A stretch of 64,000 bases of DNA from Alkalibacterium sp049389645 (GCF_049389645.1 NZ_CP186540.1:1364001-1428000); one strand, 5' to 3'; counted from the stretch's first letter, positions 51,475 to 60,793 are shown. Notes: a model not told the origin generated them from the sequence alone. A program made the numbers and translations.

Positions 51475-52476
51475 TTAAACCAATACATCTTTGCGATTAA
51501 ATACGATAAAACTTATCAGCAATGACACTACGGCCCAACCACTTAGTATTAGAATAGAAAAGTTCAAACTCATTCCTTCGACAGGTTGATAGGAGCCGGT
51601 CAAATAGCGCGTCAGATCCAAATTGGTCACGAAAAAGTATTTGACGAGTTCCCATTCAGATAAGAAAAACTGTAAAAATTGACCGCCGATCAGAGACGCC
51701 ATCAAGATGCCTATAGCTGAAGAACTGTTGTCAACGATAACGGAAATCAACAGCGTTATAGAGGCTACTATGATGGAGACAAACCACAATAGAGAATAGA
51801 TCAATAAAGTATATTGAAAGCGGGAGATCAAGATAGTTGAATCTGAATCTAATGAGCCTTCAAACAAACTAAAGCCGGTCACGACGGGTTCACTGAATCC
51901 CCATTCTTGGAAGAATAAATAGGCTACCAAAGTTGAGATGATGCCGATAATAAATACTAACACTGTTGTCATGATCAAAAGGGCAATATACTTGCTCAAC
52001 AACACTTTCCACCTGGGGACTGCTCGTGTGAGTAAGATTTTGATCGTTTTTTTGGAGAATTCACTGGAAACTAAATCTGCAGCCAAAATGACGATGAGTA
52101 GCGGGATGAACAAGGTGATGCCTTGTTCTACAAATTCAACATTAAATTTAGAGGCAGTAGGCGTGATTGGATTGATGTCGTTCTCAATAAAATAAGTCAG
52201 CTGCTGAATTTCTCTATCGATAGATGCTCTCACTTCCTCAGGTATGAATTCATCGCTACTGCGTTCTTCCAGATCGCTGAGCCTTTGGGCGGTAAGGGAT
52301 TCCCAATCATAGGCGATCCCACCAGATTCTGCTTCAAATTGTTGTATGTTTCGGTCATAAGAATATTTTTGTCCATAGGAGAATAGACCTACAAAAATCA
52401 AAAGTAAAACAATGATCAGCAGCATTTTTTTCTTCAAAATAATCTTCATTACTTCATTTTGCGTCAACGAAAGCAT
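51475..52476 (-). CDS. ABC-2 type transporter permease
   Basis: A 333-residue permease: an N-terminal membrane helix, an extracytoplasmic region of about 80-100 residues (FEAESGGIAYDWESLTAQRL), then about five more membrane segments ending LILSGWAVVSLLISFIVFN. This layout is typical of bacitracin/lantibiotic-type (BcrB/NatB-like) exporters. AAAGGTGTG precedes the start, and it follows the ATPase gene by 15 bp, forming an operon with the SGNH hydrolase. Confidence 0.85.
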   Translation of the reverse strand: MLSLTQNEVMKIILKKKMLLIIVLLLIFVGLFSYGQKYSYDRNIQQFEAESGGIAYDWESLTAQRLSDLEERSSDEFIPEEVRASIDREIQQLTYFIENDINPITPTASKFNVEFVEQGITLFIPLLIVILAADLVSSEFSKKTIKILLTRAVPRWKVLLSKYIALLIMTTVLVFIIGIISTLVAYLFFQEWGFSEPVVTGFSLFEGSLDSDSTILISRFQYTLLIYSLLWFVSIIVASITLLISVIVDNSSSAIGILMASLIGGQFLQFFLSEWELVKYFFVTNLDLTRYLTGSYQPVEGMSLNFSILILSGWAVVSLLISFIVFNRKDVLV

Positions 52477-52491
52477 AATATCACACCTTTG

Positions 52492-53400
52492 CTAGATTTT
52501 GTTTTCACCTGTAAGTGTTAAAAATAAATCTTCCAGTGTTCTCTTTTTATTTTCAACATACTTGATTTCAAAACCTAAATTAAATAATGTTTTATTTATT
52601 TCTGCAAGCATCTCTACGTCAACTAATGCCTTTAGATTTTCTGCCTCAATAGATGAAGCTATATTAAATTTATTTTTGAGTATCGCTTGTGCCTTTTTTG
52701 GATCATCCAGTGTCCAAACGACTTCACCAGTCGATAGAAGGTCATCTATTGTGGCATTCCTGATGATGCTTCCGTTATTTATAATACTGACGCGATCACA
52801 CATCAATTGAACTTCACTGATCAGATGCGAAGAAATCAAGACTGAGATACCTTTTTCTCTAGCCAAATTTTTTACGATTTCTCTAAACTCATGGATGCCT
52901 TGAGGATCAAGTCCGTTTGTCGGTTCGTCTAAAATCAATAGTTTGGGTTTGTGAATCAGCGCTTGAGCTAAACCGATCCGTTGTTTCATTCCCATGGAAT
53001 AAACTTCAACTTTATCATGGATCCGATTTTCCATACCGACTAATTTTACAGCGTCATCGATATCTTTTTTAGTCACATCTTTTGACATGCTGCCGAGCAG
53101 TTCAAGATTTTTATATCCACTCATATAATCATAAAGATCTGGACCTTCTATAATACAACCAACATTAGACATCGCCTTTACAAAATCTTTTTTAATGGAA
53201 TATCCACAGATTTTTATATCTCCGGAAGTAGGCTTTGATAAACCTACGAGCATCCTTAAAGTCGTCGTTTTTCCAGAACCATTGGGTCCTAAAAAACCTA
53301 ATATTTCCCCCTGTTTGATATCAAAACTGACATCTTTTATGATCTGGATTTTCTTGATCTGCTTTGTTATGTTTGAAACCTTTAACACCGATGTATCCAT
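52492..53400 (-). CDS. ABC transporter ATP-binding protein (BcrA-like)
   Basis: A 302-residue ATPase with Walker A GPNGSGKTT (39-47), FDIKQGEILGFLGP before it, signature YSMGMKQR, Walker B LLILDEPTNGLD and a C-terminal extension. This is the shape of bacitracin or lantibiotic self-protection ATPases, though sodium or lipid export relatives look similar. It is first in the operon ATPase-permease-SGNH hydrolase. AAGAGG precedes the start. The operon promoter lies in the 53401-53761 gap but I could not fix it. Confidence 0.88.
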   Translation of the reverse strand: MDTSVLKVSNITKQIKKIQIIKDVSFDIKQGEILGFLGPNGSGKTTTLRMLVGLSKPTSGDIKICGYSIKKDFVKAMSNVGCIIEGPDLYDYMSGYKNLELLGSMSKDVTKKDIDDAVKLVGMENRIHDKVEVYSMGMKQRIGLAQALIHKPKLLILDEPTNGLDPQGIHEFREIVKNLAREKGISVLISSHLISEVQLMCDRVSIINNGSIIRNATIDDLLSTGEVVWTLDDPKKAQAILKNKFNIASSIEAENLKALVDVEMLAEINKTLFNLGFEIKYVENKKRTLEDLFLTLTGENKI

Positions 53401-53544
53401 AATGAGCCTCTTTTCAAGGGTAGTTTGATTTCTGAGTATTCAATACTGGCTGATTGATTTAAATTTTTTTAGGTAAAAGAACAAGTAAAAGATATGCTAA
53501 TACTATTGTAGCACTATACACACTTGTAGAATAGTAGAACAATA

Positions 53545-53579
53545 ATAAAGGATCAGCAATAATTGTACTGGTCCTTTAT
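53545..53579. repeat. Hairpin in the ABC operon / HxlR gap
   Basis: ATAAAGGATCAG pairs with CTGGTCCTTTAT (one G-U). It lacks a good T-run, so its role (terminator or leader structure) is open. The rest of 53401-53761 shows no gene. Confidence 0.45.
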
Positions 53580-53761
53580 ATGATTTAACTTTTCATCATA
53601 GTATGGGTTTGAAGGGCAAAAGACTCGATAGCTCAACTTTTTCTAACTACAACTAACAGATTCAACCGATATTTTTTTAGCATCCTAAAGTCCAATTTTT
53701 AACTATCTTAAGATGAATTATCCCAGAACAGAAAGTGAAAAAAACTGCCTTTTGAATATCT

Positions 53762-54097
53762 CTAATTTGATTTTAGAAACGCATGAAAACTATCTCCCCA
53801 GTCACAAATGGCTGTTACGACTGGATCGAGACTCAGTCCGATTTCAGTTAATCTATAGTCCACTTTGGGAGGGACCACCGGGTAAACGGTTCGCTGGATG
53901 ATCTGATCTTCCTCTAATTCTCTTAGTTGACGGATCAGCATCCGCTGGTTGATATCTGGGAAAATCTTTTGAAATTCACTTAGTCGTAAGGGAGATTCTT
54001 GGAGTAGTGCCCAGACGATTGCAATTTTCCAACGTCCTCCAATAACAGATAAGGCCAAGTCTTTGTTCGTATGGAATTCTTTTCCTTTATGTAGCAT
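53762..54097 (-). CDS. HxlR/YodB-family transcriptional regulator
   Basis: A 111-residue winged-helix regulator: HTNKDLALSVIGGRWKIAIV, LRLSEFQKIFPDINQRMLIR, QLRELEEDQIIQRTVYP and VPPKVDYRLTEIGLSL are HxlR hallmarks. A longer in-frame extension was trimmed: ATG at 54097 follows AAAGGA and matches family size. HxlR in Bacillus activates formaldehyde fixation; others sense thiol-reactive electrophiles. It is divergent from the formaldehyde dehydrogenase gene, so it very probably regulates it. A cysteine sensor is not evident near the N-terminus except outside the chosen start. Confidence 0.88.
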   Translation of the reverse strand: MLHKGKEFHTNKDLALSVIGGRWKIAIVWALLQESPLRLSEFQKIFPDINQRMLIRQLRELEEDQIIQRTVYPVVPPKVDYRLTEIGLSLDPVVTAICDWGDSFHAFLKSN

Positions 54098-54141
54098 GGT
54101 CTGATTCAAATCCTTTCTCGAAACTTGAGTATACCCTATGG

Positions 54142-54155
54142 TGACAAATATGTCA
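54142..54155. promoter_or_regulatory. Candidate HxlR operator
   Basis: TGACA-AATA-TGTCA is a short perfect inverted repeat 45 bp upstream of the regulator start and inside the divergent region to frmA. Size and place fit a dimeric winged-helix regulator site; there is no direct evidence. A TATAAT at 54277-54282, with a TG upstream, is the probable -10 for frmA. Confidence 0.4.
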
Positions 54156-54323
54156 GTATTAACTTTCTTCCCAATATCCAATACAATGGGACATTGGGAA
54201 GAACGAGACTCTAACACTACAAGAGGTCTTTCCTTTAAAGGCAATCAAATGAATGAGGTTTAACACGTTTAGGATGTATAATGAGTTAATGAAGAAGTAC
54301 AAACAAAAGAAAGCAGGAAAAAT

Positions 54324-55433
54324 ATGAAAAGCAGAGCCGCAGTAGCATTTGGTCCAAATGAACCCCTTGAAATTGTCGAAATCGATGTTGAAGAACCAAA
54401 AGAAAATGAAGTAAGGGTAAAGATATTGTATACGTCCGTTTGTCATACAGATGCCTTTACGTTGTCTGGAGAGGACCCAGAAGGCGTCTTTCCAGCAGTT
54501 TTAGGCCATGAAGGTGGAGGAATCGTTGAATCTGTCGGGAAGGGTGTTACATCCTTCAAACCGGGCGATCACGTCATCCCACTTTATACAGCAGAATGTG
54601 GAAAGTGTAAGTTCTGTCTTTCCGGGAAAACAAATTTATGCAGTTCAGTCCGTGAGACTCAAGGCAAAGGACTGATGAAAGATGGAACGACGCGTTTTTC
54701 ATATAAGGGCGAGCCGATCTATCACTACATGGGCACCAGCACCTTCAGTGAATACACCGTCGTAAATGATGTCAACCTGGTAAAAGTCGACGAAAATGCG
54801 CCATTAGAAAAAGTATGTTTACTTGGTTGCGGCGTAACAACGGGCATGGGTGCTGTTAAAAACACAGCGAAAGTTGAAGAAGGCGCAGTCACTGCCGTCT
54901 TCGGCCTGGGCGCGATCGGCTTGGCTGCCATTCAAGGTTTGAAAAAAGCGAAAGCTAAACGGATCATTGCCATCGATATCAATCCCAAAAAATGGGAATT
55001 AGCTAAAAAGATGGGTGCGACGGACTTTGTCAATCCTAAAGAACATGACCGTCCGATCCAGGAAGTCATTGTCGAAATGACAGATGGCGGAGTGGATTAT
55101 AGCTTTGAATGTATCGGGAACGTCGATGTCATGAGATCTGCACTGGAATGTTGCCACAAAGGATGGGGCGAAAGCATCATCCTTGGTGTCGCAGGTGCCG
55201 GGAAAGAAATCAGTACACGCCCATTTCAACTTGTTACCGGACGTGTCTGGCGCGGGTCAGCATTTGGCGGCGTAAAAGGAAGAACGGAACTGCCAGGAAT
55301 GGTTCTGGATTATATGAACGGTGAAATCGATTTGGATTCATTTATTACGCACAACTTGGAATTTAAAGAGATCAATGAAGCCTTCGACCTCTTACACAAG
55401 GGTGAATCCATCCGTACAGTTTTAGCTTACTAA
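54324..55433 (+). CDS. frmA: Class III alcohol dehydrogenase / S-(hydroxymethyl)thiol dehydrogenase
   Basis: A 369-residue zinc-dependent dehydrogenase that oxidises the adduct of formaldehyde and glutathione (or another thiol) to the S-formyl thiol with NAD. Catalytic zinc ligands: C40, H62 and the late Cys in LLGCGVTTG; structural zinc: C92, C95, C98, C106. The NAD motif is FGLGAIGLAAIQGLKKA. The next gene is S-formylglutathione hydrolase, and the upstream regulator is HxlR, which together make a formaldehyde detoxification unit. Which thiol is used in this organism is unknown. AGGAA precedes the ATG. Confidence 0.95.
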   Translation: MKSRAAVAFGPNEPLEIVEIDVEEPKENEVRVKILYTSVCHTDAFTLSGEDPEGVFPAVLGHEGGGIVESVGKGVTSFKPGDHVIPLYTAECGKCKFCLSGKTNLCSSVRETQGKGLMKDGTTRFSYKGEPIYHYMGTSTFSEYTVVNDVNLVKVDENAPLEKVCLLGCGVTTGMGAVKNTAKVEEGAVTAVFGLGAIGLAAIQGLKKAKAKRIIAIDINPKKWELAKKMGATDFVNPKEHDRPIQEVIVEMTDGGVDYSFECIGNVDVMRSALECCHKGWGESIILGVAGAGKEISTRPFQLVTGRVWRGSAFGGVKGRTELPGMVLDYMNGEIDLDSFITHNLEFKEINEAFDLLHKGESIRTVLAY

Positions 55434-55484
55434 AAGTTGAATTCAATATTACTTTAGTTCATCAGAAATCGAGGAGGAAAAGGC

Positions 55485-56345
55485 ATGTCAAAAGTAGAAC
55501 TTTTAGAAGAACATCGTATTTTCGACGGGGTACAATACAAGTATCGTCACACGTCTGAAGTACTGGGCTGTCCGATGACGTTCAGCCTGTTTTTACCGAA
55601 TAAAGACAGATTTCCTGAGCCGCCTTTGTTATGGTGGCTGTCAGGGTTGACGTGTACCGATGATAACTTCACTCATAAAGCGGGTGCTCAAAGAGCAGCA
55701 GCGCGTCTAGGGATCGCCATGATCATGCCGGACACGAGTCCCAGAGGAGAAGAGATAGCTGACTCAAAAGATTATGACTTAGGACAGGGAGCCGGCTTTT
55801 ACCTTAATGCCACTGAAGAACCGTGGGCGGCTCACTATAAAATGTATGACTATATAATAGAAGAATTAACCAGTTTAATGCGGGACGAATTTGATTTGAA
55901 TGGGCCTGAATTTATTTCGGGACATTCAATGGGTGGTCACGGCGCACTGGTTTTAGGACTGAAAAATCCAGAACGATTCCAGTCGATCACAGCATTTGCG
56001 CCGATCGTTAACCCAAGCCAGGTACCCTGGGGTGTGAAAGCATTTGAGAATTATCTTGGAGACGATAAAAGTAGGTGGGCTGAGTGGGATGCATTGGAAT
56101 TGCTGAAGCAACAGTCAGGTAAGATAGTACCTATCCTGATCGACCAGGGCGATGCCGATCCTTTTTATAAGAAAGAACTGGAACCGGCTAAGTTAGCCGA
56201 AGCTGCAAAAGAGAGGGATTATCCTTTGACCGTTCGCATGCAAAAAGGGCATGACCACAGCTACTATACGATTTCAACATACATTGAAGAGCATCTCGAG
56301 TTTCATCTCAATGAATCAAAAAAAGATAGAGGTATTCAGAAGTAG
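55485..56345 (+). CDS. fghA: S-formylglutathione hydrolase
   Basis: A 286-residue esterase D-family hydrolase releasing formate from S-formylglutathione. The nucleophile is S148 in SGHSMGGHGA; D225 and H258 complete the triad by position. SGLTCTDDNFTHKAGAQR and MPDTSPRGE near 80-90 are family-specific. It lies 52 bp behind frmA with AGGAGG; the two form one operon ending in a terminator at 56472. Confidence 0.95.
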   Translation: MSKVELLEEHRIFDGVQYKYRHTSEVLGCPMTFSLFLPNKDRFPEPPLLWWLSGLTCTDDNFTHKAGAQRAAARLGIAMIMPDTSPRGEEIADSKDYDLGQGAGFYLNATEEPWAAHYKMYDYIIEELTSLMRDEFDLNGPEFISGHSMGGHGALVLGLKNPERFQSITAFAPIVNPSQVPWGVKAFENYLGDDKSRWAEWDALELLKQQSGKIVPILIDQGDADPFYKKELEPAKLAEAAKERDYPLTVRMQKGHDHSYYTISTYIEEHLEFHLNESKKDRGIQK

Positions 56346-56471
56346 AAGGATAAGCTTCAGAACTAGTCGCAAACCAGTCATTTCAATCATACGAGTGCGA
56401 TTTTTCACTATAACAGACTTCGAAAAACTAAAAAGAGGCAGGGACGTTTGTGAGCTGTTGAAAAAGTCCTG

Positions 56472-56518
56472 AAAAAGTTGATACCCTACCGTTCTTATCG
56501 GTAAGATATCAACTTTTT
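56472..56518 (+). terminator. Terminator of the frmA-fghA operon
   Basis: AAAAAGTTGATA pairs with TATCAACTTTTT, with an inner TACCG/CGGTA stem; six T follow. Confidence 0.92.
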
Positions 56519-56640
56519 TGGTATAATAATAGAAACAATACCACGGGCGAATGGACATGTTTAACTTTCAAGAATCACTCATTGTTAGACCTACTTATTT
56601 CCCAAATAGTGTGAAACATCTGAGACAATTGGCGTCGCAC

Positions 56641-56673
56641 AACCGCTCAGTTAACTGGGTTGACTGAGCGGTT
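56641..56673. repeat. 11-bp hairpin upstream of the rtcB region
   Basis: AACCGCTCAGT (56641-56651) pairs perfectly with ACTGAGCGGTT (56663-56673). It has no T-run and covers the possible TTG start at 56660. It may be an operator or a folded 5' leader. Confidence 0.55.
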
Positions 56674-56860
56674 AGCTAAAGGACAAGACTTTCTGATACA
56701 AACAGAGCGTGACTTAGATATCACCCTCGATGAATACGAAGACAGCCTCACACACATGTTCACTTGCCCAACATGTCACGGGTCGATCGATACGGCGGTC
56801 GTCAAGCACGTCGTCGCCAGTCACCGCGTGAACGACCGCAGCCAACTGCCTGTCGCGTAA
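56660..56860 (+). CDS. Possible C2H2 zinc-finger mini-protein
   Basis: A 66-codon frame starting at TTG 56660: MTERLAKGQDFLIQTERDLD, then a helical acidic stretch and a CPTCHGSIDTAVVKHVVASH segment that fits the C-x2-C-x10-H-x4-H zinc-finger spacing. It ends 39 bp before rtcB and could be co-transcribed with it. The ribosome binding site is poor (GGG only) and a hairpin overlaps the start, so the start or even coding status is uncertain. I do not recognise the family. An overlapping in-frame extension of rtcB over the same bases is arginine-rich and looks non-coding. Confidence 0.4.
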   Translation: MTERLAKGQDFLIQTERDLDITLDEYEDSLTHMFTCPTCHGSIDTAVVKHVVASHRVNDRSQLPVA

Positions 56861-56898
56861 CAGACGTATGGTCACATATGGATAAGGAGAGAAGCCAC

Positions 56899-58092
56899 AT
56901 GTTTGAATTGGAAGGGAAATACAACAAAGCAAAAGTATTTGCAGACAAGCTCGAAGAGGGGGCGATCGAACAGATCGTCACCTTCTGCAACCAACCACAC
57001 AGCAAAGGGTCGCGGATCCGCATCATGCCTGACGCTCACCAGGGAGCAGGCTCGACGATCGGCACAACGATGACGGTGACAGACACCGTCGTTCCGAACC
57101 TTGTTGGCGTAGATATTGGGTGTGGGTTAAGCGTCGCAATCGTTAAAATCAACCCTGCAGACCTTGCGTTTGATCGAGTGGATGACGTTATCCGCCGTTA
57201 CATCCCTTGTGGCTCTTCCACACAACCGCCGAACCACTTCCACCGCTTCGGTAAATTAGTCAAGTACCGCGATATTAAAGCACCAATCGATTTGGAACGC
57301 GCCAAAGCCTCGATTGGGACATTGGGTGGCGGGAATCACTTCATCGAGATCAACGCCTATGACGAGGATCACATTGCGGTCGTTGTGCACAGTGGGTCGC
57401 GGAACTTAGGGAAGCGGATCGCAGAATTCCACCAAGACCGTGCGTATGATGAGCTGATTGCTCAAAGAGACACACACGCTGCAATAGTGGCGCAGAGGAA
57501 GAAAGACGAGAATCAAAAAGACATTCAAAGCACCCTTCAAACCATAGCCGAACAAACGATACCTAAAGAATTGGCTTATTTGAAAGGGGAGTCTTTTGCA
57601 GATTACCTGAACGACATGACGATCGCTCAGCACTATGCCGAACTGAACAGACAAGCCATGCTGGAAACGCTCCTCGCCCAGATGAACTGGACAGCCGTGG
57701 ATGCCTTCTCAACGATTCACAACTACATTGACATGGAAAATATGATCTTACGCAAAGGCGCCATCTCTGCTCAAAAAGACGAGCGGGTCATCATCCCACT
57801 GAACATGCGTGACGGCAGCATTATCGCCTACGGCAAGGGCAATGAAGACTGGAACTATTCCGCTCCTCACGGGGCTGGGCGCTTGATGTCACGTACCAAA
57901 GCGAAAAAAATGGTGGCACTGGCCGACTTCAAAAAGACCATGAAAGAGGTCTGGAGCAGTTCGGTAAAGCTGTCGACCTTGGATGAAAGCCCTATGGCTT
58001 ATAAACCAATGGACGAGATCATCGAACAGATCAAAGAGACCGTGACGATAGACCGCATCATCAAACCGCTCTACAATTTCAAAGCAAACTAA
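56899..58092 (+). CDS. rtcB: RtcB family RNA-splicing/repair ligase
   Basis: A 397-residue RtcB ligase, joining 2',3'-cyclic phosphate or 3'-phosphate RNA ends to 5'-OH ends with GTP and Mn2+. The metal ligands D72 and C75 lie in GVDIGCGL; LGGGNHFIE, HSGSRNLGKR and HNYIDMENM follow. SAPHGAGRLMSRTKAKK contains the guanylylated histidine. The ATG at 56899 follows AAGGAGAG; an earlier frame with a poor arginine-rich sequence was excluded. No RtcA, archease or PrfH gene is nearby. Confidence 0.93.
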   Translation: MFELEGKYNKAKVFADKLEEGAIEQIVTFCNQPHSKGSRIRIMPDAHQGAGSTIGTTMTVTDTVVPNLVGVDIGCGLSVAIVKINPADLAFDRVDDVIRRYIPCGSSTQPPNHFHRFGKLVKYRDIKAPIDLERAKASIGTLGGGNHFIEINAYDEDHIAVVVHSGSRNLGKRIAEFHQDRAYDELIAQRDTHAAIVAQRKKDENQKDIQSTLQTIAEQTIPKELAYLKGESFADYLNDMTIAQHYAELNRQAMLETLLAQMNWTAVDAFSTIHNYIDMENMILRKGAISAQKDERVIIPLNMRDGSIIAYGKGNEDWNYSAPHGAGRLMSRTKAKKMVALADFKKTMKEVWSSSVKLSTLDESPMAYKPMDEIIEQIKETVTIDRIIKPLYNFKAN

Positions 58093-58167
58093 GTCGCCTA
58101 ATGGGAGGCTGCTGAAAAACAAGAGGGGTTTAGCAGCGCGTATTGCTCACAATGAGATACAGGATAA

Positions 58168-58223
58168 AAAAATAGGAATACTGACCATTCACGTTGTGAA
58201 TGAGGCAGTAATTCCTATTTTTT
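58168..58223 (+). terminator. Terminator after rtcB
   Basis: AATAGGAATACTG and CAGTAATTCCTATT form a long stem with one bulge; an inner TTCAC/GTGAA stem follows and a run of seven T ends it. The region 58093-58327 is otherwise empty. Confidence 0.88.
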
Positions 58224-58327
58224 TCATTAATTATGTCACTATCCTCTTTATGTTTACCACAAACATTGTTGTGGCAGCTTAAATGTCCCTGCCTTTGTTT
58301 GATCTGTCTTTCATCACTATATATGTC

Positions 58328-59077
58328 TTATTTTTCCAACCAGCTAAAGGCACGTTTGAGTTCCGCTGTCCCGTTCTTATCATACCAGCGACCGTGTGCG
58401 AGGATGATTTTTTCGGGCTGCCAACTAAGCATACGCTTGTAGCAATGCCGAGCTTTTTCCTTTTGCCCGAAAAAGGTCAGGCGCAAGTCGATCGGAGCCT
58501 TGCCGTTTGGATCAGCGACACCGGCTAGTTTATAGACCGTTTTCCAAAAACGATTCGTCGTGCGTGCTGGTTCGAAATTCTCGATCAGGTCAGTGAGGAT
58601 CAGCGTTTTGCTGCCTTTATGGAAAAATACCACTTCCTCCAGTGTGCGACTTCCTTTAAAAATCAGCTGGTTTATATCAGCTGACCAGTCTGCCGGCGCC
58701 TCGTTTTCCAAGGGACGATCGAAATCGACCTTTATATTTTGCGACTGTGCGCGTTTTTCGACACCAGGGCTCGACCAGGCAGTCGCCTTTGGGTAATGGG
58801 TCTTCCATTCTGCTATATAGGCGTAATGAATTCTGTTCGGTGATATTAAGTGCGTCACTTCACCAAGTTTATCGATTTCGGTCAATAGTTTTTCGTCTGG
58901 TTTGATTGGTGAATGGACCCATAATGACTGATTCTTTAATTTCACGATCGTCATTCGTGTTGAAAAGGGAACACCAAAGGCCAGAACGTTCATCTTGATT
59001 ATCCCGCCGTCTACGATCCAGATATCTGTATCGATTTTTTTCAAGGTATTGAGAGGTTCATAAAGTGGAATCGTCAT
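58328..59077 (-). CDS. DUF4336 family protein (metallo-hydrolase-like)
   Basis: A 249-residue protein of the DUF4336 family, related to the metallo-beta-lactamase fold: LWVHSPIKPDEKLLTEIDKL, THLISPNRIHYAYIAEWKTH, VVFFHKGSKTLILTDLIENF and KIILAHGRWYDKNG. The complete HxHxDH zinc motif is not preserved, so activity is unknown. GGAGATG precedes the ATG at 59077. It is a single gene upstream of map on the same strand. Confidence 0.82.
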   Translation of the reverse strand: MTIPLYEPLNTLKKIDTDIWIVDGGIIKMNVLAFGVPFSTRMTIVKLKNQSLWVHSPIKPDEKLLTEIDKLGEVTHLISPNRIHYAYIAEWKTHYPKATAWSSPGVEKRAQSQNIKVDFDRPLENEAPADWSADINQLIFKGSRTLEEVVFFHKGSKTLILTDLIENFEPARTTNRFWKTVYKLAGVADPNGKAPIDLRLTFFGQKEKARHCYKRMLSWQPEKIILAHGRWYDKNGTAELKRAFSWLEK

Positions 59078-59161
59078 AAAATCATCTCCTTTGCGGATGA
59101 AAAATCGAATATCACATTTTCACACAAGAGAAAATATGTTTCTTGATGTGACGTGACCCTA

Positions 59162-59902
59162 TCAAGCGGTCGTCACAACTGGTCCCTCACTTGTGATTAT
59201 GATGGTATGTTCGTATTGTGCTACATAGCTTTCATCAGTCAGGAAGGTCCAGCCATCATCAGACTGGAAGACTTCTTCCTCAAGTGTGGAGATGAACGGT
59301 TCAAAAGCGATGACCATGCCTTCTTCCAAGACGACATCATCCCATTTTGAGAAGAAGTTGAAAATGTGATCGGGTTTCTCATGGATCGAGCGTCCGATAC
59401 CATGTCCAGTAAGGTTTTTGATAACGGTCAAACCATTTTGTTTCGCTACGTTGTGAACTGCGTTTCCGAGCGCACTTGTTTTTGCGTCAGGCATTGCTTT
59501 CTCAAGTCCAGCTTCGAAAGCTTCTTTAGCCACGTCACAGATCATTTTCAAAGCGGCATTGCCATGTCCAACAACGAAGGAGAGACCGGTGTCTGCAAAA
59601 TATCCGTTCTTGGATCCTGAGACATCGATATTGACAAGATCGCCTTCTGCTATGACCCGGTCACTCGGTATGCCGTGTGCGACTTCTTCATTCACGCTGA
59701 TACAGGTAAAACCTGGGAAATCATAGATTTGTTTGGGCGCTGACTGCGCACCGGCTTGTTCAAATAGTTTTCCTGCCAGGTCGTCGAGTTCTTTTGTGGT
59801 TATTCCCGGTTGCGTCTTTTGAACCAATTCATCTCGAATGGCGCCACAGATTTTACCGATTTCTTTTAATCCATTAAAATCTTCTTCAGTTCTTGCAATC
59901 AT
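59162..59902 (-). CDS. map: Type I methionyl aminopeptidase
   Basis: A 246-residue enzyme removing N-terminal methionine co-translationally. The two-metal site is complete by position: D93, D104, H167, E201 and E231, with H76 in the S1' region (NEEVAHGIPS). It has no N-terminal zinc-finger extension. A GCGAGGAT ribosome binding site precedes ATG 59902. In many bacteria this gene sits between adk and infA; that slot is empty here, so this is presumably the relocated housekeeping copy, though a second copy elsewhere cannot be excluded. Confidence 0.95.
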   Translation of the reverse strand: MIARTEEDFNGLKEIGKICGAIRDELVQKTQPGITTKELDDLAGKLFEQAGAQSAPKQIYDFPGFTCISVNEEVAHGIPSDRVIAEGDLVNIDVSGSKNGYFADTGLSFVVGHGNAALKMICDVAKEAFEAGLEKAMPDAKTSALGNAVHNVAKQNGLTVIKNLTGHGIGRSIHEKPDHIFNFFSKWDDVVLEEGMVIAFEPFISTLEEEVFQSDDGWTFLTDESYVAQYEHTIIITSEGPVVTTA

Positions 59903-60108
59903 TTAATATCCTCGCTTTTCAATGCATAGTCTAGTATCCTTACTTCTAAATTCTAGCACAATTTGTATACTGATCGGGATTAATTTCAAAAAATGTACAA
60001 AGAGTTCGGACGAGAAATGATACAAGTTGGAATAAGATTGTTAAGCGTTTGAGATCGGAAATGATACAATAGTAGTGAGATCATTAACTTAATGAATGGA
60101 GTGATTCT

Positions 60109-60618
60109 GTGAGTAAATATGAGACGCCCGATTATGATGTAGTGCTGAAAGAAGAGGATTTTGAAATAAGAAAATATGTCGATTTTTATATTGTCGAGTA
60201 CGAAAATTTAAATAATGAAGAAAGTAACAGTGCATTTGGCACTTTGTTCAAGTATATATCCAGCGACAATAAAGCGAATGAAAAAATCTCAATGACAGTA
60301 CCTGTTATTCAAGAAGAAACTGAAGAAAAAAAGAAAATGGCCTTTGTTGTTCCAGAAAAGTACAGGGAGCAAATACCAGAGCCGAATAATCCGAATCTAA
60401 AGGTAAAAAAATTCGATGAAGGCTTGTTCGGTGCAATACATTATTCAGGTTTTTCCAACAAATCAAAAGAATCAAAAATGAAGAAAAAACTGGAAGAGTG
60501 GATACAGGAAAAAGGCTATCAAAAGCAATCAAACTATATGTTGGCTTCTTACAATGCACCGTTTACCCCACCTATGTTCAGAAAAAATGAAATTTGGGTT
60601 AGAATCAGTAAAGCGTAA
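60109..60618 (+). CDS. SOUL heme-binding family protein
   Basis: A 169-residue cytosolic protein of the SOUL/HEBP family: YETPDYDVVLKEEDFEIRKY, AFGTLFKYISSDNKANEKIS, MTVPVIQE and YNAPFTPPMFRKNEIWVRI are characteristic. Bacterial members bind heme or hydrophobic ligands in some cases; function is unclear. GTG at 60109 follows GGAGTGATT. It is a single gene with a very strong terminator. Confidence 0.9.
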   Translation: MSKYETPDYDVVLKEEDFEIRKYVDFYIVEYENLNNEESNSAFGTLFKYISSDNKANEKISMTVPVIQEETEEKKKMAFVVPEKYREQIPEPNNPNLKVKKFDEGLFGAIHYSGFSNKSKESKMKKKLEEWIQEKGYQKQSNYMLASYNAPFTPPMFRKNEIWVRISKA

Positions 60619-60740
60619 GAAGCAATGTAATTGTCAATAATCGATCGAGTAAAAAGTAATGACCACTCGTTTTATCAGGTGATTAGGATTCGAATAGGAA
60701 AGTCCATGGCGTGAAATGTTGCTGAGATAAAATTTCTTTC

Positions 60741-60793
60741 AAAAAACACACGCCCCTTAACGAACTTAATCGTTAAGGGGCGTGTGTTTTTTT
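60741..60793 (+). terminator. Very strong terminator after the SOUL gene
   Basis: A perfect 23-bp stem (60741-60763 with 60770-60792) with a six-base loop and a T-run. Confidence 0.95.
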
